A stretch of 64,000 nt of DNA from Chaunax sp. Z400 (Eukaryota; Chordata; Actinopteri; Lophiiformes; Chaunacidae), in NCBI GenBank assembly GCA_037577475.1, contig CM075188.1:7784501-7848500 (forward strand), written 5' to 3'. The notes beneath the pieces were generated by a model, which ran no database searches, was not told the origin of the DNA, and saw only the letters and a list, made by a program, of their open reading frames with translations. Position numbers and translations under genes: made by a program. Shown here one piece after another: positions 37,699 to 63,868 of the stretch; positions within the stretch are counted from its first letter, which is position 1; every line of letters starts with the position of its first letter.

Positions 37699-37702
37699 GG
37701 TA
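37492..37702 (-). CDS. shroom2: shroom2 first coding exon (N-terminal half of PDZ)
   Basis: Four UTR bases and then ATG at 37698, encoding residues 1-69 and ending at ITK before a GTAAAA donor. The acceptor upstream of 37702 has a long pyrimidine tract (CTTTCCTTTCTATACAG), so the gene has at least one earlier non-coding exon. The exon contains the PDZ carboxylate-binding motif PWGF and the strand LSGGAPWGFTLRGG, typical of Shroom PDZ domains. Confidence 0.93.
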
Positions 37703-39269
37703 CTGTATAGAAAGGAAAGAAAAAGCATGAAGGCATGTCATGAGAGAAAACAATAGGCTCTTCTCACAAAATATGATAATGTTGACCAAAAGGGATTGGA
37801 AAAGTCAATTTTGTTCCCAACCTACTATTCATACAATACTTCCATGAACTTAATCTGTAAACATGTTCTGTTCCAGTGTTATGCTGATGATCCTATAAAA
37901 CTCACTCTGAAATGTGTGCAAACAGCCTTGGAAGAACAGAAAGGTACAGCTAGATCTTCACTGATCCTAAAGAACAAGACAATATTATCCTTATTTCAGT
38001 CATTTGTAGATATGATCAAGATTTTTCCTGATCATTTTCAAAGCTCAGCACTGTTTGGCCACATGTTATAGTGCTGATCTTTTAAGCCTTCCTGAACCTG
38101 AGCATGACCTGAAAATACTACTGACTGCTCTACAATCTATACATACAGTATGAATATAGCTGACTGAGCATTTACCAGTATTTAGTTTCAATTCCACACA
38201 TTTTTTTAAATGAAACATTTTGCAGTGTTTGCTTTGAACAGATAGTGCTGGTTCAGTATAGCAATAGATAATACACTGCTACATCACTCCTAATCTAAAA
38301 TAATGTACCTTCACAGTTAACCTTTAGCAGATACTTTAGTATGTGCTCTACAATACAGCAAATTCTTACCAAATATGGCAGCATCATTTCATTAAACAAA
38401 ACCTGACACAGCTAACATAAAATCATGGAATATGGAGTCACTATTGGACACTATGACAGTGAGAGTGAGTTTTGGCAAGCATCTAAATACCACTGTGGGA
38501 TATCATTGCATTGGGATACCAGAAATATTTAGGTAAGGTTGTTGAATGTTTGTCTTTAGGAAAAAATATGTAAAGGATTGATTTTTGGGTATGATAAAAT
38601 TTTATTTGGTCTTCATATAAAACATTACTTTTCAAAATACAATATGAATGAAATAATATTTAAACACAAAAGCAAATTAAGAATTCAGAAATATTTCAGT
38701 GGTTTTGGGTTGCCAACTTAATTTTTATTTTTTCCAGTGGTGTTATAAAAGCTGTAAATTAAGAGCATATCTAAGATGTGAGCGTTCCATAGATTTCTGA
38801 CTTAAATGCTTATCACGAGTGACTGGACTGTCTGAGAGTAAAATGTCCACGTTCTCGTAATTTAAAAGAAACTTATCTTAAGGACAAAATTATAGTTAAT
38901 AAGTAATTTCGCTCGTCATGCAAGTCGTTTTGTCTACATGCTATGAAAATGTATTGTTGTGTCATTAATATAGGAAATCTATAACGCTCCGCAAACACCT
39001 GTTGTCACACTGCAGCCACGCTGACTTAAACTTAATGCTCTTATGTGTGAGAGAATAAAGACACTATCAATGTCGTGAGGCACAACGGAAACCATCTTCG
39101 CCTGTTCCAACAAATAAGCAAAACTAAGCTGAGTGTAACAGACTTGCTAATTTTAAATAGGTGACCGACTATTTGTATGAAACAAACACTTTATCATGAA
39201 ACGAACTACACGGCTCCGTGAGGTCCGTGGCTTTCTGTAACAAAACTATGCTTAAACGGATGGCCTTAC

Positions 39270-39480
39270 CTGGGAATTCAACTTCTGGATAAACCGGTGA
39301 ACAAGAAAGCTTCGTCGGTGTGGAACGCAGCTATATCCCAGGTTTACGTTAGACATACTTCATTTTTGTAACAGTTTTATCCTCAAATGAATCAATTTTT
39401 AATGATTCGCAAGCTGTCCGAGTTGTTTCGTGGACTGAGACTAGAGTTTCACTGTTAACAACGCAGCACGGCAGTCCGTA
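39270..39480 (-). other. shroom2: Probable 5' non-coding exon of shroom2
   Basis: On the minus strand a near-consensus donor, CCCAG before GTAAGG, ends an exon at 39270. The first coding exon has a strong acceptor four bases before the ATG, so an upstream exon must exist, and this is the best donor seen in the interval. The 5' end given is a guess; only the donor is well supported. Confidence 0.55.
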
Positions 39481-39991
39481 TCCTACTTCATGATACAAAA
39501 CGAGAGCGACGATAGTTTAAATTGGCTAAGCTAGCTCCATCCATGGACAACAGGGATAACAAGTGTAGGAAAGCATAGCGCAAGCGTGCCACCTACTGTT
39601 TGCTAGAAAGTAAGGTAAGATTTGACTCTAAAAACTTTGGTCTACTTTAAGCTTAGAAATATATATATTCAAACCAAAGTTTTACGACTTTAACTTATTC
39701 TTTAGCGATACATAGCAAACTACAGTAAATCTAGCTAACTATTAACTTAGTTAAGCTAACAATGATTAGCGGGGAGCGCGTGCGTTTCCATGACAACCTG
39801 GAGGATTGGACGGGGTACACAGAAGGGACAAATTTAAGAGATTTGCGGAAGTTTTCGACAGTAAGACGTCATCACCTATCGCCGTGTTTATTAGACTCGA
39901 GCTGTTTGCGAATTGCCATACGTAACGGAGCAAATCATCGTTAGAGACAGTAAAGAACCTCTTATAAGTTTGTTGACAAAATATTTACACT
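39271..39991. promoter_or_regulatory. Divergent promoter region between shroom2 and syap1
   Basis: The interval between the shroom2 5' donor and the syap1 ATG is richer in CpG than the DNA around it. It includes an ETS-like CGGAAG at 39846-39851 and an ATF/CREB-like half site ACGTCA at 39866-39871, and no obvious TATA box. These are traits of housekeeping bidirectional promoters. A 60-codon ATG frame at 39762-39944 ends 47 bases before the syap1 ATG and would be an upstream ORF if transcribed. Confidence 0.5.
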
Positions 39992-42900
39992 ATGTTTAAG
40001 ACATGGGGAACCTGGCTTGGTATAGAAAACGAAAATGGCCAAGTTAAAAAACAAGGGGAGTCTATTAACGAAGACCAGAGTCCAGACATAAACAAACCCT
40101 CTGGTGTGCAAGAAGATACACAACTGCCCGAGATTCACCAAAAGGTTGGCTTCAGTGGTAGGTCTGGTCAAATTTAGTAGTAATCAGACGTAGTAAACAC
40201 TGTAGTGCTAGTAGTTGGATCTGTAGACTGTGCTTCATTTTGTTAAGTCGCTTTATTTTGCTGCAGCTGTAGGATCCGTGCACCCCTCAGTAATGTCTAT
40301 TATGCTTTCTTTTTTTTACAGATTACATTTATAACTTCGCCACCAGTGCCTCAAAGAAACTGTCTGATTCCGTTGTTGAGACCGCCCAAACCCTAAAGAA
40401 AAGTGTGGAGGAAGGGAAGATAAATGGAATTATTGATAAGGTACCTGTCCTAATTCAAATGTTTTCACCTCCTTCTGTCTTCTAAAGAAGTCTGGTCTGA
40501 TCAGCAATACGTTTTCTACCCTCAGAGCATTTTGGGGGATTTCCAGAAAGAACAAGAAAGGTTTGTTCAGGAGAAAAAAGCTAAAAAGTCTGGTAAGTAT
40601 TGAATGATATGATTCATATGATTGATTACATATTCAATATGTGTACATATGCAAGTATAATATATTACAATAGAGTGACTACAGGCTAGGTTTCATTGTT
40701 CTTAGGTGCTGCTGTGCCACCATGGGTTGGTTTCAATGAAGAGGACACTGTACAGCAACAGATTTTAGCTCTCTCAGCTGTGAGAGCTTATAAAACATTT
40801 CTTTTGATATAGAAAAATAATATGCATTGATATGATTTAAAGAAAACCCTAACACCAGTTTGTTGCTTTATTTATGGACAGGACAAAAGAAATTTTCTGC
40901 GGGATCCTCCTGCTGGGGTGCAGTTTCATTTTGACTGTGAGCAAATGTATCCAGTCGCCATGTTGATGTTGGAAGAAGATGAGCTCCTAAGGAAGATGCG
41001 CTTCCATCTGGTCCCCAAACAGTGAGAGAGTTTTTTGACTTTGCTGTGATGTCATCACGTGCTTCCCCACACAAGATTTGATTTGAAACAAAAATATTTA
41101 ATTCAATAGGAGAGATGACTGCTTCTTCCTCTTTCTCTTTCATTTTAGGGTGAAAGAGGAGGTGTTCTGGAAGAATTACTTCTACCGTGTGTCCTTAATA
41201 AAACAGTCAGCTCAGCTCACAGCTCTAGTAGCACAGCAGGCTGCTAAACAGAGAGATGTGGACAAAACTGGAACCAGTCCTGAGGCTGTTCATCAGAAGG
41301 GTAAAACTATGTTAAATCTTACTTTTATTGTCAATGGAAAATTACATTATTACAATTACATATTAATCACATTATGAAAAACTTTCCATTTCAGAATGAT
41401 AGAATGAAAGAGCTGATTTAATTTTAAAAGGTCTGATATTTTATATACAGTATTACTGATTCTAATTTGTATTGTTAATCTGCATCTGCCAAATAACAAG
41501 TAACTTAAACTCACATAAATGTAGTGCAGTAAAAATATGATATTTCCTCTGAGATGTAGAGGTGTAGAAGAACAGTACTCAAGTAAAGTACAAGTATCTC
41601 AAAAGTGTATTTAAATACAGCAATTATGTACTCAAAAATAGATTTTACTTTGTAAAAATGTGTTTCGTTAGTTCCCACAGTGCACGAAACCATAACTAGT
41701 GATATCACTGACACAAGAGGTTTTACCAATAAATCTACAAATGAGTTAACTGTGTGACATTTTTGGACATGGAACTTTTTGAACATAGTATTTTACTTTT
41801 GTTTTCGTAACACAATCTACATAAAAAGTATGAATATGAATAGTAAGAAGTTTGAGTATCACTTTCCTTTTGTTCTTGAATATACTTGAAAGATAATGTC
41901 AAGAAAATAATGTTTGCAGGTTCAGTGAAAGGGAGAAGTCCTCCTCCCATCTGCAGCACCAAACCAAAGACAAGTGAGGTAAGACATTTGTTTTCAAAGA
42001 ATACAATACTTAAGAAAGTATGAGTATTCACCAGAAAGCAGTGGAGTAACATGAGTGTAGTTTGAGTCAAACCTCCCTCTGTTTCTGCTATGAAAGGATG
42101 AAGAGGACATCTCCACCAGCCCGCCTGTTGCTGAATTTGTTAGTGATGCTTTCGAGTCATGCAAGATAAATGAGGACGACCTACGCAAAGAAATGGAACA
42201 GCTGGTTCTGGACAAGAGGGAACATCCAAACACACAACAGAGTGAGACATTTTGTTATCTTCACAGACATAAAAATGATGTTATATCGTTGACAGTGTGT
42301 CCGTCTCTAATGATTTTTTGTCTGGGGCTTATCTTGCAAAATCCTTTGTTGTGCCTTTTTGATATTTTGAATTTCCTATAATTTTTGTTATTTCCATGGA
42401 AATTAAATTCTTAAGGTGTGTCTTATGAGTGGTCATCTTGTCCGGAGCATAACTCACAAAATATACGTTCTAGCTTCCCCAAACGTTACATACATACAGA
42501 ATAACAACCATACTACGTAAATGTGCCCTCATGTATTTTGAATTTTATTCTAATTTTATTTTGTGCAGTTTCCATTGAAACATGTTTTAGATGACTCTGA
42601 AGGATGGTCATTTTGTCCCGAGGATTTCTCACAAACTGTACGTTCCAGCTTCACCAAACGCTACACATAAATTAACCGTGATGAATAGTTGTGCCTTTTA
42701 ATATTTAGATTTTACTACAAATCTTATTTTTGAGTTTTCCATGGAAAGATGTGTTTTAAGGTGACTCTAAAGGTCGGTCATCTCCATAACACATATACAA
42801 AACAATATACGCTACTCCACGCTCACCAAAGGAACGGGGCTTCTTCAGATGATGCTTGCTTAACTGGGTTGTCATGTAAATCAGTAGAGTTTATCAGAGG

Positions 42901-43068
42901 TCAGTGAGTGAGAGTTCTGACTCGATGTTGGGTTTTTCAGAGGAGACCGCTGACTGGGAGAGAGAGCTGCAGGAAGAACTTCAGGAGTATGACGTGTTGG
43001 ATGCTAATGAGAACCAGGATGACAACTGGGACAGGGAGATTGAAGAGATGCTAAAGGATGACAGTTAG
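39992..43068 (+). CDS. syap1: Synapse-associated protein 1, BSD-domain protein (9 coding exons)
   Basis: Coding exons: 39992-40157, 40322-40440, 40526-40592, 40706-40779, 40882-41021, 41149-41300, 41920-41978, 42097-42241, 42941-43068. All introns are GT-AG and all phases agree; the total is 1050 nt, or 349 aa (human 352). SYAP1 is a cytoplasmic and Golgi/synapse-associated protein linked to Akt phosphorylation downstream of mTORC2. Visible segments: an N-terminal region MFKTWGTWLG; an amphipathic stretch with YNFATSASKKLSDSV; the conserved PPWVGFNEEDTVQQQILALSADKRNFLRDPP; the BSD domain at about residues 150-205, with the hallmark Phe-Trp pair F195-W196 in KEEVFWKNYFYRVSLIKQSAQL; then DLRKEMEQLVLDK; and an acidic C-terminus ending EEMLKDDS. 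The ATG opens the first exon, with an A at -3. It is divergent from shroom2 and convergent with ap1s2. Confidence 0.95.
42290..42840 (+). repeat. syap1: Degenerate tandem array, period about 170 bp, in syap1 intron 8
   Basis: The words GTGCC (42351, 42523, 42691) and GGTCA (42431, 42606, 42776) recur at 168-175 base steps. Each unit has, in order: TATTTTGAATTT, TTTCCATGGAAA or a variant, TTAAGGTG, GGTCATCTTGTCC, CTCACAAAATATACGTTC and CTTCACCAAACG. A weak earlier unit can be traced from about 42312 (TTTTTGTCTGGGGCTTATCTTGC). About 3.3 copies are present, diverged by base changes and small indels. Confidence 0.85.
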
Positions 43069-46000
43069 GAGACACTTACACAGGCTTCTCCAGCCTTTAC
43101 GGTTTGAATGTCTGAAACAGCACATGATGTCAGATTTAATGCTTTCCCTGGAATGATTAATTTCAATACTGGTTCTCTAAGTACTCTGAAGACAGAAATA
43201 TCGTTAAGATTTCAGTGAACTATGTCTATGGCCTGACTAGATTTATGAGTCTATATTTAGAATAGTCCCCTGCAGGTAAAGGAAAAGGAGATACCGTCCT
43301 GCAACTCATTCCACAGACTCTGCCTCAGGAATTAAAGTGAGACTGTCCAACATTGGCTGAATGGCTGCCTTTATTGCCACAAGTGGAAAATAGCCTATGC
43401 TAAAAGTACTGTGAAACTAAAACGAAATAGTAGCACAAGTAGCCACAGATCTAGCAAATAAATTCAGCAATATCTGCTATTCAGCAGTATTGACCTTAAG
43501 TTCTCTACTATTAGCCACCTTAAGCTACTGATCAGACCAGACCGGCTGCAGCAGTAAAACCATGCCATCCCACAAGTCCAGATTAACATCTTATCCATTT
43601 AGGAGGTGTAAAGTAGTGATAAATGTTGGAGGTGATCACATGCAGTACTAAATGTTACTGCTCTCTGTATCACCATCCACACTTTGATTTGTAAACACGA
43701 AAGCAACAAACACTAATTTGCACAAAATGTTCTTTATGGCTAACAGGATGGCATGACATAAAAAAAAAAAAGCATTTCTACTGTTGCTCAGTATAGCTTC
43801 GCTGTTTAGAGTGTGGTGGCCATTGATCATGTTGTGCAGGATAATCTGTGTGTGCCAGGCATTGACCAATCAGTGGTCTGTAACGTTTCACGTGACCTTT
43901 TAGTATCTGCTCGGCTCGCTTGGAACCGCAGCAGAGCAGGTACTAAAAAAGTAGCACTGGGTACTTTTTAACTAATGGAAACGCAAAAAAGGCGAGTCGA
44001 GTCGAGCTGGCACTATGCAATGGAAAAGTGGCTAAAAACTGTCCCACCATTACGATCAAAGACGAATCAAGTTAGGCGATATTTTCTGATTTCATGTGAC
44101 CAGTAAAGTATATTTTTGAAAGTTTATCATATCACTGAGCCAACTCTTTGTAGAAATGGAGATTATGCTCTGTTTATTGCTGTTAACCTATTTAAATATA
44201 ACCTTTAAAAATCTTTAAACAGTGTATTATGGTATAGAATGTAACACACAGTGTATGACGCAATTTTTATTCCAACAGTGCTTGTTTGTAATGGTCCAAT
44301 TTCTTGGCCTCACATTCAAAACACTGTTTACTCTACTTCACACTCCACACTGAGCTTTGTTGGGTCTTTCTTGTTTGTTGAGAGAATCCAACGACAGACA
44401 TGCAGACAGATTCCTTCCATTTGAGATCAAATAGATAAATGAATGACTGAATATGCATATTCTTTGTGATCACATATACTGCTGATGCTGATGTCATGTA
44501 CTTTGTGTGTGAGGCTTTGTGTTCTTCCTGTTTACACCAGAATTGATTCAGGAAATTAGACCAAAACCCAATGTCCACCTCTTAATAAGTGTATATGCAA
44601 AATTTCAGTGTATTGTTTTATTAAACTTTTCCATTCGTGTAAAATGTGTGGAGATTTTGTCATGATTAATTGTTCATATAGGTTTCTGAAAACCTCTCAC
44701 ATACATAGAATGTTTTTATACATGTGTTAGTCAATGTGTGACAACACTTTTTCAAACTCAAACTGAGCAGTTTGTGAGCTGTGGGTGACAAGTGGAGAAG
44801 AAAATGAAAGGAAACGAGCTGTTTGTGATTGTACAGCCTCGCTGTCATGAGAGGACTCTTTATTGTTGAACTGGACAGGAAGATGTAACCTTCCTCCTCC
44901 TATCCATTTCACACACTGTAGCTTTAAATAACACAATTTAATTAGCAAGTAAACACAAGTCCAGTAATGTAATACCCAGACTGCACCCCTGCTTTAACAA
45001 CTCCAGTCACCAATACACAGTAGAGAATTCCAAAGATTCTATCAGTGGCCCATAATATATCAGACAATAAAGTTTACATGAAAAAGCTTATTTGACATTA
45101 TATAAAAGTGATAAACGGAAGATTTAAATATTTGAACATGTCAATTAATGGTGATACAAAGCAGTTGCAGAAAGGAAAACACCAAAAAATTATAAGTTAT
45201 AAAAAGAAATAAAAATGTACATCAAATGCAGAAGGAATGTTTTTATGATATTTGTACAGTACTGTGTTGGAGGCATTTTATGTGTGTCTGTTTTTACTTT
45301 TTTACATTTAACTCATCAAAAAAAACTCTTTATACACTACTGCTGTTCATGACACTATTGCTATTTTATGCATGGTCATCTTAGCACTTGTCTTTCAGAG
45401 TCACAATAGTAAAAGGTAGTTGACATGCTGTATAGTGTGTATTTTCTTATTTTGTTACATATAAAATCAATATGAATGAGGGGTGGACAGTGGAACAACT
45501 TGTAACGTAGATGTTTTCTTAAAGCCAAATACTCTGGCAGAAGTTCCTCACCTTCAGATTGTCACATGGCTAAGACGTTTGTATGAGTAGCACAAGTGTT
45601 TGACTAAATGTCAACACAGAGTATATACAGAGAGAGAAACAGTGATTTATAGTGTGCTCCCACTTTACTAATCTCCAAAAAAATTAATCTCCTTAAAGCA
45701 CACCTATTCCATAATACATCTCTGCTCTTCACTTAAAGCTGCATTATCTCCTATTTTCATTTAACTTATATGATGAATACATGTAATGTGAAAAGACTGG
45801 CTTTCAAATAGTTAATATCCAGATGTTTCTCAGAGGTTGGTGGAGGTCAAACCAGAGCTGAAGGAGAGGGATTAGTGCACGCCTGTTTCTTTGTGTGTGA
45901 TGAATGCATAAGTAGTGAATTGTTTGCCAACACGTTGTCCAGAATAACTCTGTAACGCAATACAGGGCAGTGTGTTTGTCAGCCTGCTTTGGAGTTCTAC

Positions 46001-46957
46001 TGTTGCCTTATGGACAATAATTGATAAATGCAACTTTAAGTGAAAAGAAAATCCTGTCTTCTACATTTATTCTAGAGAACACTGATCAGATTTTTAAAGT
46101 GAGCAGAGGATCTTCGATAGAATGAAATGTTTCCTCCAAAAAAGAGGAGAGAAGGCCGGGAGTAAACATGAAGAAAAAGAGCAATGTCTATTAATTTTGT
46201 TCTTGCACACAATATACTGTGTGAATAACATAAACTCAGTGCATTTACCTGCCACACCTCAGTGGCATACAAATTCAATAAAACTTAAGGCATTCAACAT
46301 GAAATGATAGCCTGCCATTAGAAACCAATGGAACAGAGTTTGGAGTGATGACAGCCTGTAAACTGAGAGAATACTCATTTAAAGACAATATTTTCTGTCT
46401 TCACTCCAGACTGCAGTGGTGAATTACAGTATAAGTACAGTAGGTGTATTTTATAGAGTTCATTCATGATAATCACAATATAATGTTCCATAAACAACAG
46501 CAGGGTGAAAAACAACTCTTTGGTTTTATTCATGTAATACTTTACAATAAGTCCTACTCTATAAGTTTTAACACATTTGAATTTCCATTTATAAAATTTT
46601 ATTAGGATCACAGAATAGAGTGATCTCATTAGCTTTGGTCCAATTGAAAATAGGAAGTTCAGCATCTTGGTGTGGACTGGAAAGCAGTCAAAAATAAAAT
46701 GTTAATTTTGCTGCATTTTTCCTTGGTAACAACGAACATAATCAGACTGGACAAATAAATAATAAATAAAAATACCCAAACAGTGCTACATCGTTTGTCT
46801 CAGAGAAAAGAAGACAATAAAGGCAGAGTTGTGGAACACACTATGTGTGTGTCCTCAAAGGTGAATTGGAGTTGTTATCAGCTACATACAGTAGAATGTC
46901 TGGCAGATGAAGGAGTGTGCGGGAAGAGGAGGATGATGATGATGATGAAGATCATGT
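43069..46957. other. Convergent intergenic region: syap1 and ap1s2 3' UTRs
   Basis: syap1 (plus) and ap1s2 (minus) end here tail to tail. AATAAA at 43457-43462 is a candidate syap1 poly(A) signal, about 390 bases past its stop. The minus-strand AATAAA at 46525-46530 is a candidate for ap1s2, about 430 bases past its stop. A foldback repeat lies at 43870-44040. No further gene is recognised. Confidence 0.55.
43870..44040. repeat. Short foldback repeat element
   Basis: TTTTAGTATCTGCTCGGCTCGC at about 43898-43919 is nearly the reverse complement of the GCAGAGCAGGTACTAAAA segment ending at 43948. It is followed by GTACTTTTTAACTAATGGAAACGC and a GAGTCGAGTCGAGC run. This CTCGACTCG-rich, GGTACTTTTT-bearing layout is typical of a non-autonomous element common in teleosts; its class is not assigned. 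Confidence 0.65.
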
Positions 46958-61929
<14,972 letters not shown>

Positions 61930-62675
61930 CTAAAATGAAGAGATGAGAGAAAACAGAGGAGCTGTGTAACACAATAAGAGATGACAGGGAGGTGTGGGTG
62001 GTTTAAGACAGAAAGGGACAAAAGGGATTCAAAATAACACATCATTTTTTTTTATGTGTGACTGGATGTAGATATCAAGAGTTACACTGATTCTAACAAC
62101 TTCAGCCAAATTAATGAAATTATTTGGTGTGGGAGATTTTTTCTAAATTAATTCTAAAAATTAACAACTTAAATCTAAGGCGGTCATCCAATTTAAGGCA
62201 ATCAATAAAAGGATAACACTTAATTTAAAGAATGAATATAAAATGTCAGAAGGATAAACCTTCATGTAATAAGAGAATATAGTGCGACAACAGAATAACA
62301 TAGTTAAGGTTGTAAAGCTCTGTATGTATGGTCTGCTGCCATGTGTTTAAGATAAACAGCGCACTATTTTACTACATACAGATTCAGCCTGTTCAACAGA
62401 AACACCACATCCCATGTTTTCATATATAAATCACATGAGACTGTTATTTTAATAACCAAAGCCAAGGCCGGTTCTCTGCATTTACAGCAAAGACATGACT
62501 AAGATCATCATCTTTTAACCATGACCCGCACACACCGACGGAAGTCCCGTTAACAGCCTTATTCAGCGGATAGCATTAGCCTAGCCACAGACGAGCCTGT
62601 TCAAATACATGTGAACAGACATATATGAACATTTTAAAATAAAATGTGAAATTAAACACGTTCAAAACTACTTAC
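61930..62675. other. ap1s2: ap1s2 5' UTR intron
   Basis: A 746-bp intron between the donor at 62675 (ACAAG before GTAAGT, minus strand) and the acceptor TTTTAG immediately before the ATG. It separates the non-coding first exon from the coding start, as in mammalian AP1S2. Confidence 0.75.
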
Positions 62676-62740
62676 CTTGTGTCACTGTAGTGTATTCTGT
62701 AAAGAAACGACCCACCCAGCGGCACCCTGAAACATACATG
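62676..62740 (-). other. ap1s2: ap1s2 non-coding first exon
   Basis: The donor end at 62676 is well supported by the GTAAGT consensus. The upstream limit is a guess, placed between the donor and the first CCAAT box at 62763. No ATG in frame with the CDS is seen here. Confidence 0.55.
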
Positions 62741-62762
62741 GCCAGGCGGCATCAAGCTTCTG

Positions 62763-62862
62763 ATTGGCCAATTAAGTGCTGACAACCTTGTTGATTGGCC
62801 GAAATAATTCTTTAAGTCTCCGCCTATCCGACCCTTTAAATTAATTTAGCCGAGATGATTGG
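62763..62862 (-). promoter_or_regulatory. ap1s2: ap1s2 promoter with three CCAAT boxes
   Basis: Minus-strand CCAAT pentamers (ATTGG on the plus strand) lie at 62763-62767, 62794-62798 and 62858-62862. The first two have the good NF-Y context GGCCAATC and are 31 bp apart; the third is 64 bp further on. They lie about 90-190 bp upstream of the first-exon donor. No TATA box is evident. Confidence 0.6.
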
Positions 62863-63813
62863 TTTCTTTCTCCATCAATCAAACTGCAAGCTGCCGGATA
62901 GTTCAGCCCATTAAAAACATCAACACCAAGCATCAGCTGAATGTTGTGTTACAGCCAGTCTTCTTTATACTCTATGTGTTTATATACGCTGCTATTGCTT
63001 ATACGAATTTATATACATAATCTTTTTTGTTAGGTAAATGAAAAGTTTAAAAAGAGGTGGAACAAGCAGGAGTGATATGTATGTAGCTTTATCCCAACTA
63101 GTGTAGGTGTAGTTAGAATGGGTTGTGTCTTTGGCTTTTAATGGTGTACTACATAGATAGATAGATAGATAGATAGATAGGTAGAACTCAGTATGTCATG
63201 TTTAAGTTTTGTTTTTTTACAGGTTAAAGAAATAAGATATAAAAGATCATGCATACATTTAGTGGTGAATGTGGATTTTGTTACCTCTGAACAGAATGAG
63301 GCCAGCTATGTTAAACTATGCTAAGCAAAGCACTATCCTGCTTCATTTTGAATGAATGAATGAATGAAAGTGTTTATTTCAAAAATAAATAAAAAGACAA
63401 ATAAGAAAACAAACAAACAATAGTAACAAAAGGAAACAAAAGGAAAAGGAAAAGGAGTAGGTAGAAGTAAGTAGAAGATCCCTACCCCTTCTCACTTCTT
63501 CTCTCTTCACTCATACATGTATTACAACGTCCAATTGTACTTTCAAGTAATTATAAATGTACAAACAACTATTTCAGTGTACAAATATGAGAAAGGTGTC
63601 AGTCTTTTCACCATTCTCTTAGCAAGTAACAAATAGAGATATTGTACTGAAATGATGGCATTCACCACAGGTGGCACTACAATAAGACAAGCCTGATAGT
63701 TGCTAATTAAGAGAATTAGATAAGGCCATCATAGGCCTGTGGATTACAGTAATCCTATCCACTAGTGTTGGGTATCAAACACACATTGCATTCCAGCAGA
63801 GTAAAAGAAGGAG
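62863..63813. other. Intergenic region between ap1s2 and the next gene
   Basis: It contains a short (ATAG)n microsatellite at 63153-63181 and, at about 63350-63530, a GAATGAATGAATGAATG...GTTTATTT segment running into AAGGAAAAGGAAAAGGAGTAGG and CCCTACCCCTTCTC. This resembles the 3' end of a fish LINE in reverse. No gene is recognised in it. Confidence 0.5.
63350..63530 (-). repeat. Probable LINE 3'-tail-like repeat
   Basis: A tandem GAATGAATGAATGAATG at one end, GTGTTTATTTC next to it, and the purine-rich AAAAGGAAAAGGAGTAGG followed by CCCTACCCC give the layout of a common fish repeat tail. This rests on recall, since there is no second copy in the window. Confidence 0.4.
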
Positions 63814-63868
63814 ATGGAGGTTACTGCTCGATGTGCTGCTGTGCTGTTCCTCCTGCTGCTGTGTCAGG
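63814..63868 (+). CDS. Probable signal-peptide first exon of a further gene (partial)
   Basis: ATG at 63814 in a GAGATGG context opens MEVTARCAAVLFLLLLCQ, a typical leader with a leucine core, and then meets a consensus donor, CAGG before GTAAGTC, at 63869. The exon leaves phase 1, which is usual for leader exons of immunoglobulin-superfamily and other secreted or receptor proteins. The rest of the gene lies past the window's right edge, so the product cannot be named. An Fc-receptor-like or other Ig-domain protein is only a guess from the leader and the phase. Confidence 0.55.
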
